Below are positions 52,896-62,713 of a stretch of DNA of 64,000 bases, in pieces. Source of the DNA: Novosphingobium sp. PhB57 (GTDB lineage Bacteria; Pseudomonadota; Alphaproteobacteria; Sphingomonadales; Sphingomonadaceae); NCBI RefSeq assembly GCF_004342985.1, contig NZ_SMBO01000002.1, forward strand, positions 615,270 through 679,269, read 5' to 3'. The notes beneath the pieces are model-generated. The model had not been told where the DNA came from. It did no database searches and saw only the letters and a program-made list of their open reading frames with translations. The translations under genes were made by a program, and so were the position numbers. Numbering within the stretch: the stretch's first letter is position 1; each line of letters opens with the position of its first letter.

Positions 52896-54269
52896 ATGAT
52901 TCTTACCGGAGTACTTCTGGCCGTCCTCGGCCTCGGTCTCGTCGGCTGGTTTGCCGCACGGGGCCGGGCCCGGCTGCTCCATACCGGCCGCGGCACGATG
53001 CATTCGATGCCCGGCTATCACGCATGGCACGTCGCCCTGTGGATCGTCGTCCCGGCGCTGATCGCCTGGGGCGCGTGGCAGGCGATCATGCCGGGTCTTG
53101 TCGACGGGGCGGTCATGGCCGACCCCGCGGCAGCCCAGCTTCCCGCAGACCCGATGAGCCGCGCGGCGATCCTCGCCGAAGCCAAGGCCATTGCCGACAA
53201 TCCCGACACGGTGGCGTTCAACCCGCTGTCGAACGCCATGTCCGTGCCGGTGCGCGACGCCCATTCGCGCTTCGGCCTGATCGGCGCGCTCCTGGTGGCG
53301 ATCGTTGCCCTGGCCGGCGGCGGCTGGGCCTTCACCCGCATCCGGGCGAACTTCCCGGCGCGCACCCAGGTGGAGCGCGGCATTCTGGCGCTGCTGCTGA
53401 TCGCCTCGCTGATGGCGATCCTCACCACGTTCGGCATTGTCGGCTCGCTGCTGTTCGAGGCCGGACTGTTCTTCCGCGACGTCTCGCCGATCGATTTCCT
53501 CACCGGCATCCACTGGTCGCCGGGCAATGCGCGCAGCGATAACCTTGCCGACAGCTTCGGTGCGGTGCCGCTGTTCTGGGGCACGATCTACATCGGTGCG
53601 ATCATCGCCATGATCGTGGCGATCCCGCTCGGCCTGATGAGCGCGGTCTACCTCACGCAATATGCCTCCAGCACCGTGCGCAAGTGGCTCAAGCCCATGC
53701 TCGAGATCCTGGCCGGCATTCCCACCGTGGTCTACGGCTACTTCGCCGCGCTGACGGTGGCGCCGATCTTCCGCGACTTTGCGGGTTCGCTCGGCATGGC
53801 CAACCCCTCGACCGAGAGCGCGCTGGCGGCCGGCGTGGTGATGGGGGTGATGATCATCCCCTTCGTTTCCTCGATGGCCGACGATGCGCTCGCCGCCGTG
53901 CCCCGCGCCATGAGCGACGGTTCGCTGGCGATGGGCGCCACCCGGTCCGAGACCATCAAGAAGGTGCTGCTCCCCGCCGCGCTGCCCGGCATCGTCGCCG
54001 GCGTGATGCTGGCGGTCAGCCGCGCCATCGGCGAGACCATGATCGTGGTCATGGCCGCGGGCGCCGCCGCGCGGCTCTCGCTGAACCCCTTCGATTCGAT
54101 GACCACGGTCACCTATCAGATCGTCCAGATGCTGACCGGCGACCAGGAGTTCAACAGCCCCAAGACGCTCTCCGCCTTCGCGCTGGGCCTGGTGCTGTTC
54201 ATCGTCACGCTGATCCTCAACATCATCGCGCTCCGCGTCGTGAAGCGCTTCCGGGAAGCTTATGAGTAA
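52896..54269 (+). CDS. pstC: Phosphate ABC transporter permease PstC
   Basis: A 457-residue inner-membrane permease. An N-terminal extension of about 150 residues with two or three extra hydrophobic segments precedes the usual permease core; E. coli PstC has about 320 residues, and the longer form is common in alphaproteobacteria. The core has 'MLEILAGIPTVVYGYFAAL' and the ATPase-contact loop 'ALAMGATRSETIKKVLLPAA'-like segment near residue 350. Its stop overlaps the pstA start by 8 bp. Confidence 0.93.
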   Translation: MILTGVLLAVLGLGLVGWFAARGRARLLHTGRGTMHSMPGYHAWHVALWIVVPALIAWGAWQAIMPGLVDGAVMADPAAAQLPADPMSRAAILAEAKAIADNPDTVAFNPLSNAMSVPVRDAHSRFGLIGALLVAIVALAGGGWAFTRIRANFPARTQVERGILALLLIASLMAILTTFGIVGSLLFEAGLFFRDVSPIDFLTGIHWSPGNARSDNLADSFGAVPLFWGTIYIGAIIAMIVAIPLGLMSAVYLTQYASSTVRKWLKPMLEILAGIPTVVYGYFAALTVAPIFRDFAGSLGMANPSTESALAAGVVMGVMIIPFVSSMADDALAAVPRAMSDGSLAMGATRSETIKKVLLPAALPGIVAGVMLAVSRAIGETMIVVMAAGAAARLSLNPFDSMTTVTYQIVQMLTGDQEFNSPKTLSAFALGLVLFIVTLILNIIALRVVKRFREAYE

Positions 54270-55194
54270 CGCAGGTCTCAGTAACGCGCGCTCGGGCATC
54301 GAGCCCCTCGGCAACGCGCGGTGGCAAACGCCGGAGGCCAAGCGGCGGATCGCCCGTCGCAACGCCGCCGAACGCCGCTTCAAGCTGATCGGCCTCGGCG
54401 CGATCGCCCTCAGCCTCGCCTTCCTGGCGCTGCTGCTGGTGATCATGCTGAAGAACGGCCTCGGCGGTCTCGACTGGAATTTCCTGTCCGGCTCCGACTC
54501 GACCGATCCCGACATCGCCGGCGTCTGGGGCGCGGCCAAGGGCTCGCTGCTGACGATGCTCGTCACTTTGCTGCTCTCGTTCCCGATGGGCGTGCTGGCG
54601 GCGATCTACCTCGAGGAATTCGCCCCGCGCAGCCGGTGGATCGAATGGATCGAAGTGTCGATCAACAACCTGGCGGCCGTGCCCTCGATCATCTTCGGCC
54701 TGCTCGGCCTGGCGGTGTTCATCAACACCCTGGGCATGCCGCGCAGTTCGCCGCTGGTCGGCGGCCTGACCCTGGCGCTGATGACGATGCCGGTCATCGT
54801 CATTTCCGGCCGCAACGCGATCAAGGCGGTTCCGCCCTCGATCCGCGACGCGGCCCTCGCGATCGGCGCCAGCAAGATGCAGACCGTGTTCCACCACGTC
54901 CTGCCGCTCGCGCTGCCCGGCATCCTCACCGGCACGATCATCGGCATGGCCCGCGCCCTGGGCGAGACGGCGCCGCTGCTGATGATCGGCATGCGCGCCT
55001 TCGTCGTGACGCCGCCGGGCGGGATCACCGATCCCTCCAGCGTGCTGCCGATGCAGATCTTCCTGTGGTCTGACGAGATCAAATCCGGTTTCGTCCAGAA
55101 CACATCCGCGGCCATCATCGTCCTGCTGATCTTCCTGCTGGCGATGAACGGTCTGGCCATTTACCTTCGAAACAAGTTCGAAGTCCGCTGGTAG
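54262..55194 (+). CDS. pstA: Phosphate ABC transporter permease PstA
   Basis: A 310-residue inner-membrane permease with six membrane segments. The EAA loop for PstB contact is '[19 protein letters not shown]', and '[20 protein letters not shown]' is the typical family segment. Start ATG 54262 overlaps pstC. The N-terminal ~45 residues are basic and cytoplasmic. pstB starts 5 bp after its stop. Confidence 0.93.
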   Translation: MSNAGLSNARSGIEPLGNARWQTPEAKRRIARRNAAERRFKLIGLGAIALSLAFLALLLVIMLKNGLGGLDWNFLSGSDSTDPDIAGVWGAAKGSLLTMLVTLLLSFPMGVLAAIYLEEFAPRSRWIEWIEVSINNLAAVPSIIFGLLGLAVFINTLGMPRSSPLVGGLTLALMTMPVIVISGRNAIKAVPPSIRDAALAIGASKMQTVFHHVLPLALPGILTGTIIGMARALGETAPLLMIGMRAFVVTPPGGITDPSSVLPMQIFLWSDEIKSGFVQNTSAAIIVLLIFLLAMNGLAIYLRNKFEVRW

Positions 55195-55198
55195 GGAC

Positions 55199-55960
55199 AT
55201 GACAAAAGCCAAACTCACCGCCCGCAACGTCGACGTCTTCTATGGCCCCAAGAAGGCCATCAACGACGTCTCGATCGAAATCGACAACGGGCTCGTCACT
55301 GCCTTCATCGGGCCTTCGGGCTGCGGCAAGTCGACCTTCCTGCGTTCGCTCAACCGCATGAACGACACCATCGCCGACGCCCGCGTCACCGGTGAGATCC
55401 TGCTCGACGGCGAGGATATCTACGCCGCCGCGATGGACCCCGTTGCCCTGCGCGCCCGCGTGGGCATGGTGTTCCAGAAGCCGAACCCGTTCCCCAAGTC
55501 GATCTACGAGAACGTCGCTTACGGTCCGCGCATCCACGGCCTGGCGCCGTCGAAGGCGGACATGGACGGGATCATCGAGAACGCCCTGACCAAGGCCGGC
55601 CTGTGGGACGAAGTGAAGGACCGCCTGCATGATGCCGGCACCGCCCTTTCCGGCGGCCAGCAGCAGCGCCTCTGCATTGCGCGCGCCATTGCCGTCAGCC
55701 CCGAAGTCATCCTGATGGACGAGCCGTGCTCCGCGCTCGATCCGATCGCCACCGCGCGTATCGAGGAACTGATCGACGAGCTGAAGGACACTTACGCCAT
55801 CGTCATCGTCACGCACTCGATGCAGCAGGCGGCCCGCGTGTCGCAGCGCACCGCGTTCTTCCACTTGGGCAACCTGGTGGAATACGGCGACACCAGCCAG
55901 ATATTCACCACCCCGCGCGAGGAAAAGACCAAGGACTACATCACCGGCCGCTACGGCTGA
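55199..55960 (+). CDS. pstB: Phosphate ABC transporter ATPase PstB
   Basis: A 253-residue ABC ATPase powering phosphate import. Walker A '[20 protein letters not shown]', signature '[17 protein letters not shown]', Walker B '[13 protein letters not shown]' and the H loop '[16 protein letters not shown]' are all intact. Start ATG 55199. The next gene, phoU, begins 129 bp later. Confidence 0.95.
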   Translation: MTKAKLTARNVDVFYGPKKAINDVSIEIDNGLVTAFIGPSGCGKSTFLRSLNRMNDTIADARVTGEILLDGEDIYAAAMDPVALRARVGMVFQKPNPFPKSIYENVAYGPRIHGLAPSKADMDGIIENALTKAGLWDEVKDRLHDAGTALSGGQQQRLCIARAIAVSPEVILMDEPCSALDPIATARIEELIDELKDTYAIVIVTHSMQQAARVSQRTAFFHLGNLVEYGDTSQIFTTPREEKTKDYITGRYG

Positions 55961-56088
55961 GGTCGGTTCGAAATTCGCCGCAAGGCGCGTTTCGCGGCCG
56001 GCGCCGGGACGAAAAGGCCCAGCGGGCATTTTCCGAACAGACTGCGAAGCCGGTGCTATAAGTCAGGGACACTCAGGGAAGACACCAA

Positions 56089-56780
56089 ATGGTCGATCAT
56101 ACAGTCAAGGCCTTCGACAGCGAGATCGGGCAGCTTCGCGGCCTGGTCGCCGAGATGGGCGGCCTCGCCGAAGTCGCCATCCGCGACGCCATCATCGCGC
56201 TGTCGCATCATGACGAGGAACTGGCCGCGCAAGTCGTCGCCGCCGACGCCCGCCTCGATGCGCTGGAGGCCGAAGTGGACCGCCTGGCCGTCCGCACGAT
56301 CGCCCTGCGCGCACCCATGGCCGACGATCTGCGCGACGTGATCGCCGCGCTGAAGATCTCGGGCGTGATCGAGCGCATCGGCGACTATGCCAAGAACATC
56401 GCCAAGCGCGTCAATGCGCTGGAAAACCGCGGCAAGATCGAGCCGCTCGAACTCGTGCCGATGATGGCCGAGATCGCCGAGGGCATGGTCCGCGACGTGC
56501 TCAATGCCTATGGCTCGCGCGATGCCGCGCTGGCGCAGGAAGTGATCCGCCGCGACGAGAAGCTGGACCAGTTCTACAACACGCTGTTCCGCTCGCTGCT
56601 GACTCACATGATGGAGAACCCGGCGACGATCTCCAGCGCCGCGCAGCTCCTCTTCATCGCCCGCAACCTCGAACGCATCGGCGATCACGCGACCAACGTC
56701 GCCGAAATGGTCTATTATGCCGCGACCGGCGAATACCACGCCGAGCGCGACAGCCAGACCGACGATACAAGGGACCTGCC

Positions 56781-56784
<4 letters not shown>
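56089..56784 (+). CDS. phoU: Phosphate signalling protein PhoU
   Basis: A 231-residue all-helical protein with the two PhoU three-helix repeats. Each metal-binding signature is visible: 'VIAALKISGVIERIGDYAKN' and 'LLFIARNLERIGDHATNVAE'. PhoU links the Pst transporter to PhoR and keeps the kinase off when phosphate is plentiful. Its stop overlaps the phoB start (GTGA). Confidence 0.95.
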
Positions 56785-57467
<683 letters not shown>

Positions 57468-57470
57468 TCG

Positions 57471-57509
57471 GGCGGGGCAGGGCGGCCATCGACAGCCGCT
57501 CTGCCCGCC
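57471..57509 (+). terminator. Hairpin after phoB
   Basis: GGCGGGGCAGGGCGGC (57471-57486) pairs with GCCGCTCTGCCCGCC (57495-57509), with one bulge and one mismatch, starting 3 bp after the phoB stop. Probable end of the pst-phoB transcript. The rest of the gap to 57744 holds nothing I can identify. Confidence 0.6.
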
Positions 57510-57744
57510 GCCTGGTCCCGCCGTTCCTGCGAGGGCAGGCGGCTTCGCGGATCACCGCGGAAAATGCCGGGGCATCTGCGTCCGCGAGCAATCGGACGCT
57601 GTCTTCGGCGATGGGCGGACTTGGCCCGAGCCGATAAGCTGCTCCCCATAAACCGCGCGCGGCCTGCGGACTCATCGCCCCCGCGCCTTGCCGCTGCGCC
57701 GCCCCTCGCTAGGCTTGTGCCCGGAACGGACGGGACAGGACGCG

Positions 57745-58764
57745 ATGGGCGAGCTAGGCTTCGGCTACTTATACGACTTCCGCAATCCGGCGCCCTGGCG
57801 CCGCGCGCCCGAGGCGCTTTACGCCGAGACGCTGGACGTCATTGCCGAGACCGAAGCGCTCGGTTTCGATGGCGCCTGGGTGCCCGAGCATCACCTTGCC
57901 GAAGATGGTTACATGACCTCGCCGCTCGTCGTGCTCGGCGCCATAGCGGCGCGCACCAGGCGGATGCGGATCGGCGGCGGCATCGCGCTCGGCCCGCTCT
58001 ACGAGCCGCTGCGCTTTGCCGAAGACTGCGCGGTGCTCGACACGCTCTCCGGCGGGCGGTTGGCGATGGGACTGGCAATCGGCTACCGCGCCCGGGAATA
58101 TGCGGCGCACGGCCTGGACTTCACCCGCCGCGGCGCGCGGTTCGACGAATTCCTGCAAGTGGTGCGCCGGCTCTGGGCCGGCGAGACGGTGGATTTCGAA
58201 GGCCGTCATTTCCGGCTGGAGGGGGCCCGCGTGGCGGCGCTGTCCAGCCGCGGGCAAGTGCCGCTCTACATCGGCGGTTTCGCGCCCAAGGCCGTGGAAC
58301 GGGTGGCCCGCTATGGCGATGGCTACTTCGGCAACCCCGATATCTGGCCGCTGTACCGCGCCAAGCTGGAAGAGCAGGGCAAGGATCCGGCGGGGGCCAG
58401 GATCTGGCTGCAGGAACTGATGCTCGTCGTCGCGCATGACAAGGCGGCGGCGATGGAGGAACTGGCGCCCTATTACCACCATGTGAGCAATAGCTACGCG
58501 GCCTGGATGGCTGAGGACAGGGCCCTCGGTATCGGGGGCAGCGCCGAGGATGCGGTGATGAAGCCGATGGACCTCGATACCTTCAAGCGCAGCGGCGCAC
58601 TGCAGATCCTCACCCCGGCCGAAGCGGTGGAGCGCTTCCGGGTGATACGGGCCAAGGCGCCGGTCGAGCATTTCACCATGATGATGCCGCCCGGGCTTCC
58701 GGCCGAGCGCTTCCTTGCCTATGCCCGGACCTTCGCGGATGAAGTGATCCCGGCATTTCGGTGA
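57745..58764 (+). CDS. Luciferase-like (LLM class) flavin-dependent oxidoreductase
   Basis: A 339-residue protein of the bacterial luciferase/F420-type barrel family. Typical segments are 'AETEALGFDGAWVPEHHLAE', 'RRMRIGGGIALGPLYEPLRF', 'LSGGRLAMGLAIGYRAREYA' and 'VPLYIGGFAPKAVERVARYG'. Such enzymes oxidise small substrates with reduced flavin. The substrate is not evident. Start ATG 57745 follows AGGACGCG; the in-frame start at 57688 is not supported. Its stop overlaps the IclR gene start. Confidence 0.87.
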   Translation: MGELGFGYLYDFRNPAPWRRAPEALYAETLDVIAETEALGFDGAWVPEHHLAEDGYMTSPLVVLGAIAARTRRMRIGGGIALGPLYEPLRFAEDCAVLDTLSGGRLAMGLAIGYRAREYAAHGLDFTRRGARFDEFLQVVRRLWAGETVDFEGRHFRLEGARVAALSSRGQVPLYIGGFAPKAVERVARYGDGYFGNPDIWPLYRAKLEEQGKDPAGARIWLQELMLVVAHDKAAAMEELAPYYHHVSNSYAAWMAEDRALGIGGSAEDAVMKPMDLDTFKRSGALQILTPAEAVERFRVIRAKAPVEHFTMMMPPGLPAERFLAYARTFADEVIPAFR

Positions 58765-59585
58765 GGGCAGGCTTGAACACGGTTACGCATCAGGACGCAG
58801 CAGTTCCCGAAAGCGCGGCGCGCGCTGCTTCTCCCCAGTCGGTCACGCGCGTGGTCCGGCTGCTGGAGGCGCTCTGCGCCAGCAGCGAGCCGGTTTCGCT
58901 GGCCGACCTCAGCCGCCGCCTCGCCACGCCGAAAAGCAGTCTGGCAGCGCTGCTGCGCGGGCTGGCCGACGAGGATTTCGTGATCGCCGCCGAAGGCTCC
59001 TGGCGGCTTGGCCCCGGCGCCTTCGGGCTGGGCAGTGCGCTCACCGAGGCGCGGCGGCGCCTGCAAAGCTCGGACCTGATTCGCGACGGCATGCGCCGCC
59101 TTTGCGCGGAAACCGGGGAGACCGTGCTGTTCGCCGTCGGCGACGCCCAAGGCGACCAGCTGACTTATGTGGACATGATCGAAAGCCGCAATGTCGTGCG
59201 CTATTCGGTCAGCGTGGGCGACCGGCGGCCGCTCTACGCCACGGCCGGGGGCCGTGCGCTGCTGGCGACATGCTCGCCGGAAGCGGTGGAGAGCTACTTG
59301 CGCCGCTTCGAAGCGGAGGCTTTCACGCCGGCTACGCTGGTCGACCCGCTGGCTCTGGGCGAGGCGGTGGCGACGGCCCGCGATCAGGGCGTGGCCCAGA
59401 CGGTCGACCAGGCGGCGGAAGGGGTGACCGGCACTGCGGCCGCCATCCGCGATGCCGCCGGGCTGGTGCTGGGCGCACTGGTGGTCGCAGCGCCCACGCC
59501 GCGCGCGCAGCACAGGCTGGAAGACCTCGCCGTGCGCGTGCGCAAGGAAGCTGCCGACATATCGCGCAGCCTGGGGTTTCGCTGA
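58761..59585 (+). CDS. IclR-family transcriptional regulator
   Basis: A 274-residue regulator. It has an N-terminal winged helix ('PVSLADLSRRLATPKSSLAA', about residues 45-65) and the C-terminal IclR effector domain ('LLATCSPEAVESYLRRFEAE', 'QTVDQAAEGVTGTAAAI'). GTG 58761 overlaps the upstream stop (GTGA); TTG 58773 with AGGGCAGG before it is an alternative. It probably controls the luciferase-like gene or a linked pathway. Confidence 0.88.
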   Translation: MRAGLNTVTHQDAAVPESAARAASPQSVTRVVRLLEALCASSEPVSLADLSRRLATPKSSLAALLRGLADEDFVIAAEGSWRLGPGAFGLGSALTEARRRLQSSDLIRDGMRRLCAETGETVLFAVGDAQGDQLTYVDMIESRNVVRYSVSVGDRRPLYATAGGRALLATCSPEAVESYLRRFEAEAFTPATLVDPLALGEAVATARDQGVAQTVDQAAEGVTGTAAAIRDAAGLVLGALVVAAPTPRAQHRLEDLAVRVRKEAADISRSLGFR

Positions 59586-59648
59586 ACGGGCCGGCCGGGC
59601 CGAAGCGGGTTCGCCGGGGAAGCCGGTCTTCCCGGAACTGTCGCGCTG

Positions 59649-60719
59649 TCAGGCCGCGGCGCGGGTCGGGCGTTCCGAGGCTTCCAGCGCGCCCTGGATG
59701 GTCGTGAGGAACTGGTCGGTCGCGCGCTGCCAGGAGAAGCGCGCGCCCAGCCGGGCGGCATCTTCGCGGCGCACTGCCAGTGCGGTTGCTATGGCGCGTT
59801 CCAGCACCGTGTCTACCGCGCCGGCCGGCGCTTCCAGCCCCTCGTCCACGCCGCAGCCGTCGCGGCCCAGGATGTCGACCGGACCCGTCACCGGGAAGGC
59901 CGCAACCGGGGTGCCGCAGGCCAGCGCCTCGATGACGACGAGACCGAAAGTATCGGTAAGGCTGGGGAACACGAAGCAATCGGCGGCGCGATAGGCGCTT
60001 GCCAGTTCCTCGCCGGACAGCGCGCCGAGGAACAGCACGTCGGGATGGCGGCGCTTCAGGCTTTCGAGCGCGGGGCCATCACCCACCACGACCTTGCTGC
60101 CCGGCACATCGGCGTCGAGGAAGGCGTCGAGGTTCTTTTCCGGGGCCACGCGGCCGACGTTCAGCAGCACCGGGCCGGGCAGGGCGGCCATGGCCGGGTG
60201 CCGCGCGCCTTCGGGCTTGAACTGCGCCTGGTCGATGCCGCGGCTCCAGCGGCGGGTATGGCCGATGCCGCGTCCCGCCAGTTCCTCGGCCAGGCTGTCG
60301 GTAGAGACGAGCACGGCCTGGCTGGGCGCGTGGAAGCGCTGCATGATCGGCCAGAAGCGCTCGGCGCTGAGGCCGGTGCGCACGGCGGCATACTCGGGAA
60401 AGCGCGTATGGAATGCCGAAGTGAACGGCACCCCGCGCGAAAGGCACCAGCCGCGCGCCGCCCAGCCGATCGGACCTTCCGTGGCGATATGGACGATCTC
60501 CGGCTGCGCCTTGTCGAGCATGCGGCGCACCCCGAAGCGCGGTGCCATGGCCAGCCGGATCGAGGCGTATCCCGGCATCGGTACGGTGAAGAAGCGGTCC
60601 GGCGTGAGCGTTTCCACCTCATGGCCGCGCCGGGTCAGCTCGTCGAGCGTGGCCGAAAGCGAGCGGACGACGCCGTTGACTTGGGGAAGCCAGGCGTCGG
60701 TCGCCAGGGTCAGCTTCAC
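59649..60719 (-). CDS. GT4-family glycosyltransferase, Agt-like
   Basis: A 356-residue GT-B glycosyltransferase. N-terminal 'TDAWLPQVNGVVRSLSATLD' and 'HTRFPEYAAVRTG' are typical of diacylglycerol and phosphatidylinositol glycosyltransferases. The donor site includes 'VLLNVGRVAPEKNLDAFLDA' and 'PSLTDTFGLVVIEALACGTP' (EX7E-like). GTG 60719 overlaps the stop of the metallophosphoesterase gene (GTGA). In many alphaproteobacteria a glycosyltransferase of this kind (Agt) beside PlcP makes glycolipids from diacylglycerol during phosphate shortage; the same order here supports that role. Acceptor and sugar are not proven. Confidence 0.8.
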   Translation of the reverse strand: MKLTLATDAWLPQVNGVVRSLSATLDELTRRGHEVETLTPDRFFTVPMPGYASIRLAMAPRFGVRRMLDKAQPEIVHIATEGPIGWAARGWCLSRGVPFTSAFHTRFPEYAAVRTGLSAERFWPIMQRFHAPSQAVLVSTDSLAEELAGRGIGHTRRWSRGIDQAQFKPEGARHPAMAALPGPVLLNVGRVAPEKNLDAFLDADVPGSKVVVGDGPALESLKRRHPDVLFLGALSGEELASAYRAADCFVFPSLTDTFGLVVIEALACGTPVAAFPVTGPVDILGRDGCGVDEGLEAPAGAVDTVLERAIATALAVRREDAARLGARFSWQRATDQFLTTIQGALEASERPTRAAA

Positions 60720-61645
60720 TCGGCGGCCTCGTGATGGGCGGCTTCGTGGTGGATCGCCTCGACGCCTTCCGCGGTGTTGCCGCCGGTTTCCGCGATCCAG
60801 TCGATGATCGCGATGTGGCCCTGAAGATCCTCGACCAGCGCGGTGCAGCTTTCCACCCAGTCGCCGTCGTTGTAGTAAGTGATGCCGCCGAACTGGCGGA
60901 TTTCCGCGCAATGGATATGGCCGCAGACCACGCCGTCGAACCCGCGCGAAATCGCCTCGCCAGCGACCGCTTCCTCGTAGCTGCAGACGTATTGGACGGC
61001 GTTCTTGACCTTTTTCTTCATGTAGGCCGAGAGCGACCAGTACGGCATCTTCAGCTTGCGGCGCACCGCGTTGAAGATGATGTTGGCCCGAAGCAGCGCG
61101 CCGTAGGCCTTGTCGCCCAGGAAGGCGAGCCACTTGGCATAGAGCACCACGCCGTCGAAGGCGTCGCCATGCGTGACCAGCAGGCGGCGGCCGTCGAGCG
61201 TTTCGTGCACCGCTTCCAGCACCAGTTCCACGCCGCCGAAAGTGAGCCCGGCATAGTCGCGCAGCATTTCGTCGTGGTTGCCCGCGACGAAGACCACGCG
61301 GGTGCCGCGATGTGCCATCTTGAGGATGCGGCGGATCACTTCGTTATGGGCGTCCGGCCAGTACCAGCCCTTGCGCAGCCGCCAGCCATCGACGATGTCG
61401 CCGACGAGGTAGAGCGTCTTGCATTCCACCGAGCGCAGGAAGTCCACCAGCATCTCGGCATTGCAGCCGCGCGTGCCCAGGTGCACGTCCGAGATCCAGA
61501 TGGTTTCGTACTTGCGCTTGGGGCGGAAGCCCTTGGGATCCGGCAAGTCGAGCCAGGCCGGGATGTTCGTTCCGGCAAAGCCCGTATTGTTTCCGCCATT
61601 TCCGGCAGTGGCGTGTTCGAGAAGGGTGTCCACGTCTTTCCGCAT
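60716..61645 (-). CDS. plcP: Calcineurin-like metallophosphoesterase, PlcP-like
   Basis: A 309-residue phosphoesterase. The di-metal motifs are 'ISDVHLGTRGCNAEMLVDFL', 'YLVGDIVDGWRLRKGWYWP', 'VVFVAGNHDEMLRDYAG', 'LLVTHGDAFDGVV' and 'VCGHIHCAEIRQFGG'. Automatic pipelines often call this family UDP-2,3-diacylglucosamine diphosphatase-like. It also includes PlcP, the PhoB-controlled phospholipase C of rhizobia that turns phospholipids into diacylglycerol. Coupling to the glycosyltransferase and PHO-box-like repeats upstream favour PlcP. I chose ATG 61645; a start at 61780 would cross the repeats. LpxH-like activity remains possible. Confidence 0.75.
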   Translation of the reverse strand: MRKDVDTLLEHATAGNGGNNTGFAGTNIPAWLDLPDPKGFRPKRKYETIWISDVHLGTRGCNAEMLVDFLRSVECKTLYLVGDIVDGWRLRKGWYWPDAHNEVIRRILKMAHRGTRVVFVAGNHDEMLRDYAGLTFGGVELVLEAVHETLDGRRLLVTHGDAFDGVVLYAKWLAFLGDKAYGALLRANIIFNAVRRKLKMPYWSLSAYMKKKVKNAVQYVCSYEEAVAGEAISRGFDGVVCGHIHCAEIRQFGGITYYNDGDWVESCTALVEDLQGHIAIIDWIAETGGNTAEGVEAIHHEAAHHEAAE

Positions 61646-61699
61646 CGTTGCGCCCCCGTTCCAGTTGCCGGGATAATGGCATTTTCCCGTTGCGCGCCC

Positions 61700-61727
61700 G
61701 TGACGGTTGCGGGTCACTTCCGTGACA
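61700..61727 (-). promoter_or_regulatory. Candidate PHO box for the PlcP-like gene
   Basis: On the minus strand, TGTCAC and CGTCAC occur 22 bp apart (two 11-bp turns), with a weaker TGACCC unit in register between them ('TGTCACGGAAGTGACCC', then 'GCAACCGTCAC'). The site is about 55-80 bp upstream of ATG 61645 and points towards that gene. Confidence 0.5.
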
Positions 61728-61779
61728 GGTGCCGAAGGGGCCGGCGCGATGTTTTCGCTGCTCGATCTTTTCCGCCGCA

Positions 61780-61807
61780 AGTCATCGATATGTCACTTGT
61801 TCGTCAC
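61780..61807 (+). promoter_or_regulatory. PHO box upstream of the atypical response regulator (three 11-bp units)
   Basis: AGTCAT (61780), TGTCAC (61791) and CGTCAC (61802) repeat at exact 11-bp spacing, in the same orientation and register as the pstS box. It lies about 60 bp upstream of ATG 61866. Confidence 0.65.
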
Positions 61808-61865
61808 ACTGGCGCGGCAATTAGCCGCGCGTAGTCCCGGTTTGGGGGTAATCAGGCAGGGGGCC

Positions 61866-62540
61866 ATGCGGCGGATCGACATATTGCTGGCGAGTGAACT
61901 TTCGGGTGGTCTCGCGGCGTTCCGGCACGACGATTTCGATGTCGTCCTTCATCGCTGGACCGACTTTGCCGAATTGCCGCTGATCGAAGGGGCGCTCTGG
62001 GTCTTCATCGACTGGGTGCTGCCCGAGATGTCGGGGCTGGAACTCTGCCGCCGCCTGCGCGCGGATAGCCTGACCAGCCACGCCCACGTCACGATCGTGC
62101 TGGAAGAGGACAATGTCGACGACCGCAAGCGCGCGCTGCGCATGGGCGCGGACGACTACATGGTCGGCCCGCTGACCCGCTCGGCGCTGCTCGACCGCGT
62201 GCTGGGCGCGAATATCAGCGAACAGGACACCGCCAACGGCCGCGTGCTGGCGCAAGGCGAGCTTTCCGTGGATGTCGCCGCGTTCCAGGCCCGCTGGCAG
62301 GGCAAGCCGATCTCGCTGATGCCCAACGAACTGCGCCTGCTGCGCTATTTCATCGAGCATCCCGGCCGCGTCTTCACCCGCACGCAGCTCATCGCGGCAC
62401 TGGGCAAGCAGGAACCCGCCGTCGACGAACGCACGGTGGACGTCTGGATCGGCCGCCTGCGCCGCGCGCTCAAGGGCGTGGGCGCGGGCAATCCCCTGCG
62501 CACCGTGCGCTCGCTGGGGTATGTGTTCGACGCGATCTGA
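61866..62540 (+). CDS. Atypical OmpR/PhoB-family response regulator
   Basis: A 224-residue regulator with a normal C-terminal winged helix ('LMPNELRLLRYFIEHPGRVF', 'ERTVDVWIGRLRRAL') but a degenerate receiver. Asp49 in 'VFIDWVLPEMSG' fits the phospho-acceptor. The N-terminal acidic pair is reduced to 'LLASELSG', the switch Thr is Glu80 ('IVLEEDN') and the conserved Lys is Gly101 ('GADDYMVGPLT'). It is therefore unlikely to follow ordinary phosphorylation. The winged helix is close to that of PhoB in this window. Start ATG 61866; an in-frame start at 61707 would run through the PHO box. Confidence 0.82.
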   Translation: MRRIDILLASELSGGLAAFRHDDFDVVLHRWTDFAELPLIEGALWVFIDWVLPEMSGLELCRRLRADSLTSHAHVTIVLEEDNVDDRKRALRMGADDYMVGPLTRSALLDRVLGANISEQDTANGRVLAQGELSVDVAAFQARWQGKPISLMPNELRLLRYFIEHPGRVFTRTQLIAALGKQEPAVDERTVDVWIGRLRRALKGVGAGNPLRTVRSLGYVFDAI

Positions 62541-62713
62541 GGGTTCGGCCAGGCCACCTGACGCGCCGCTTTCGTCTATTCCGTTCGCTCCGAACTTGCC
62601 CCCCGGGTGGGGCCATCGCGCTGGGTTCAGCGGGCGTCCGACCCCCTCACGCCAAAGGGTGAGAGGGCCGCTTTGGGTGGGAAGCTGACATCAGCGTTTG
62701 GCTGTTCGCAGCA

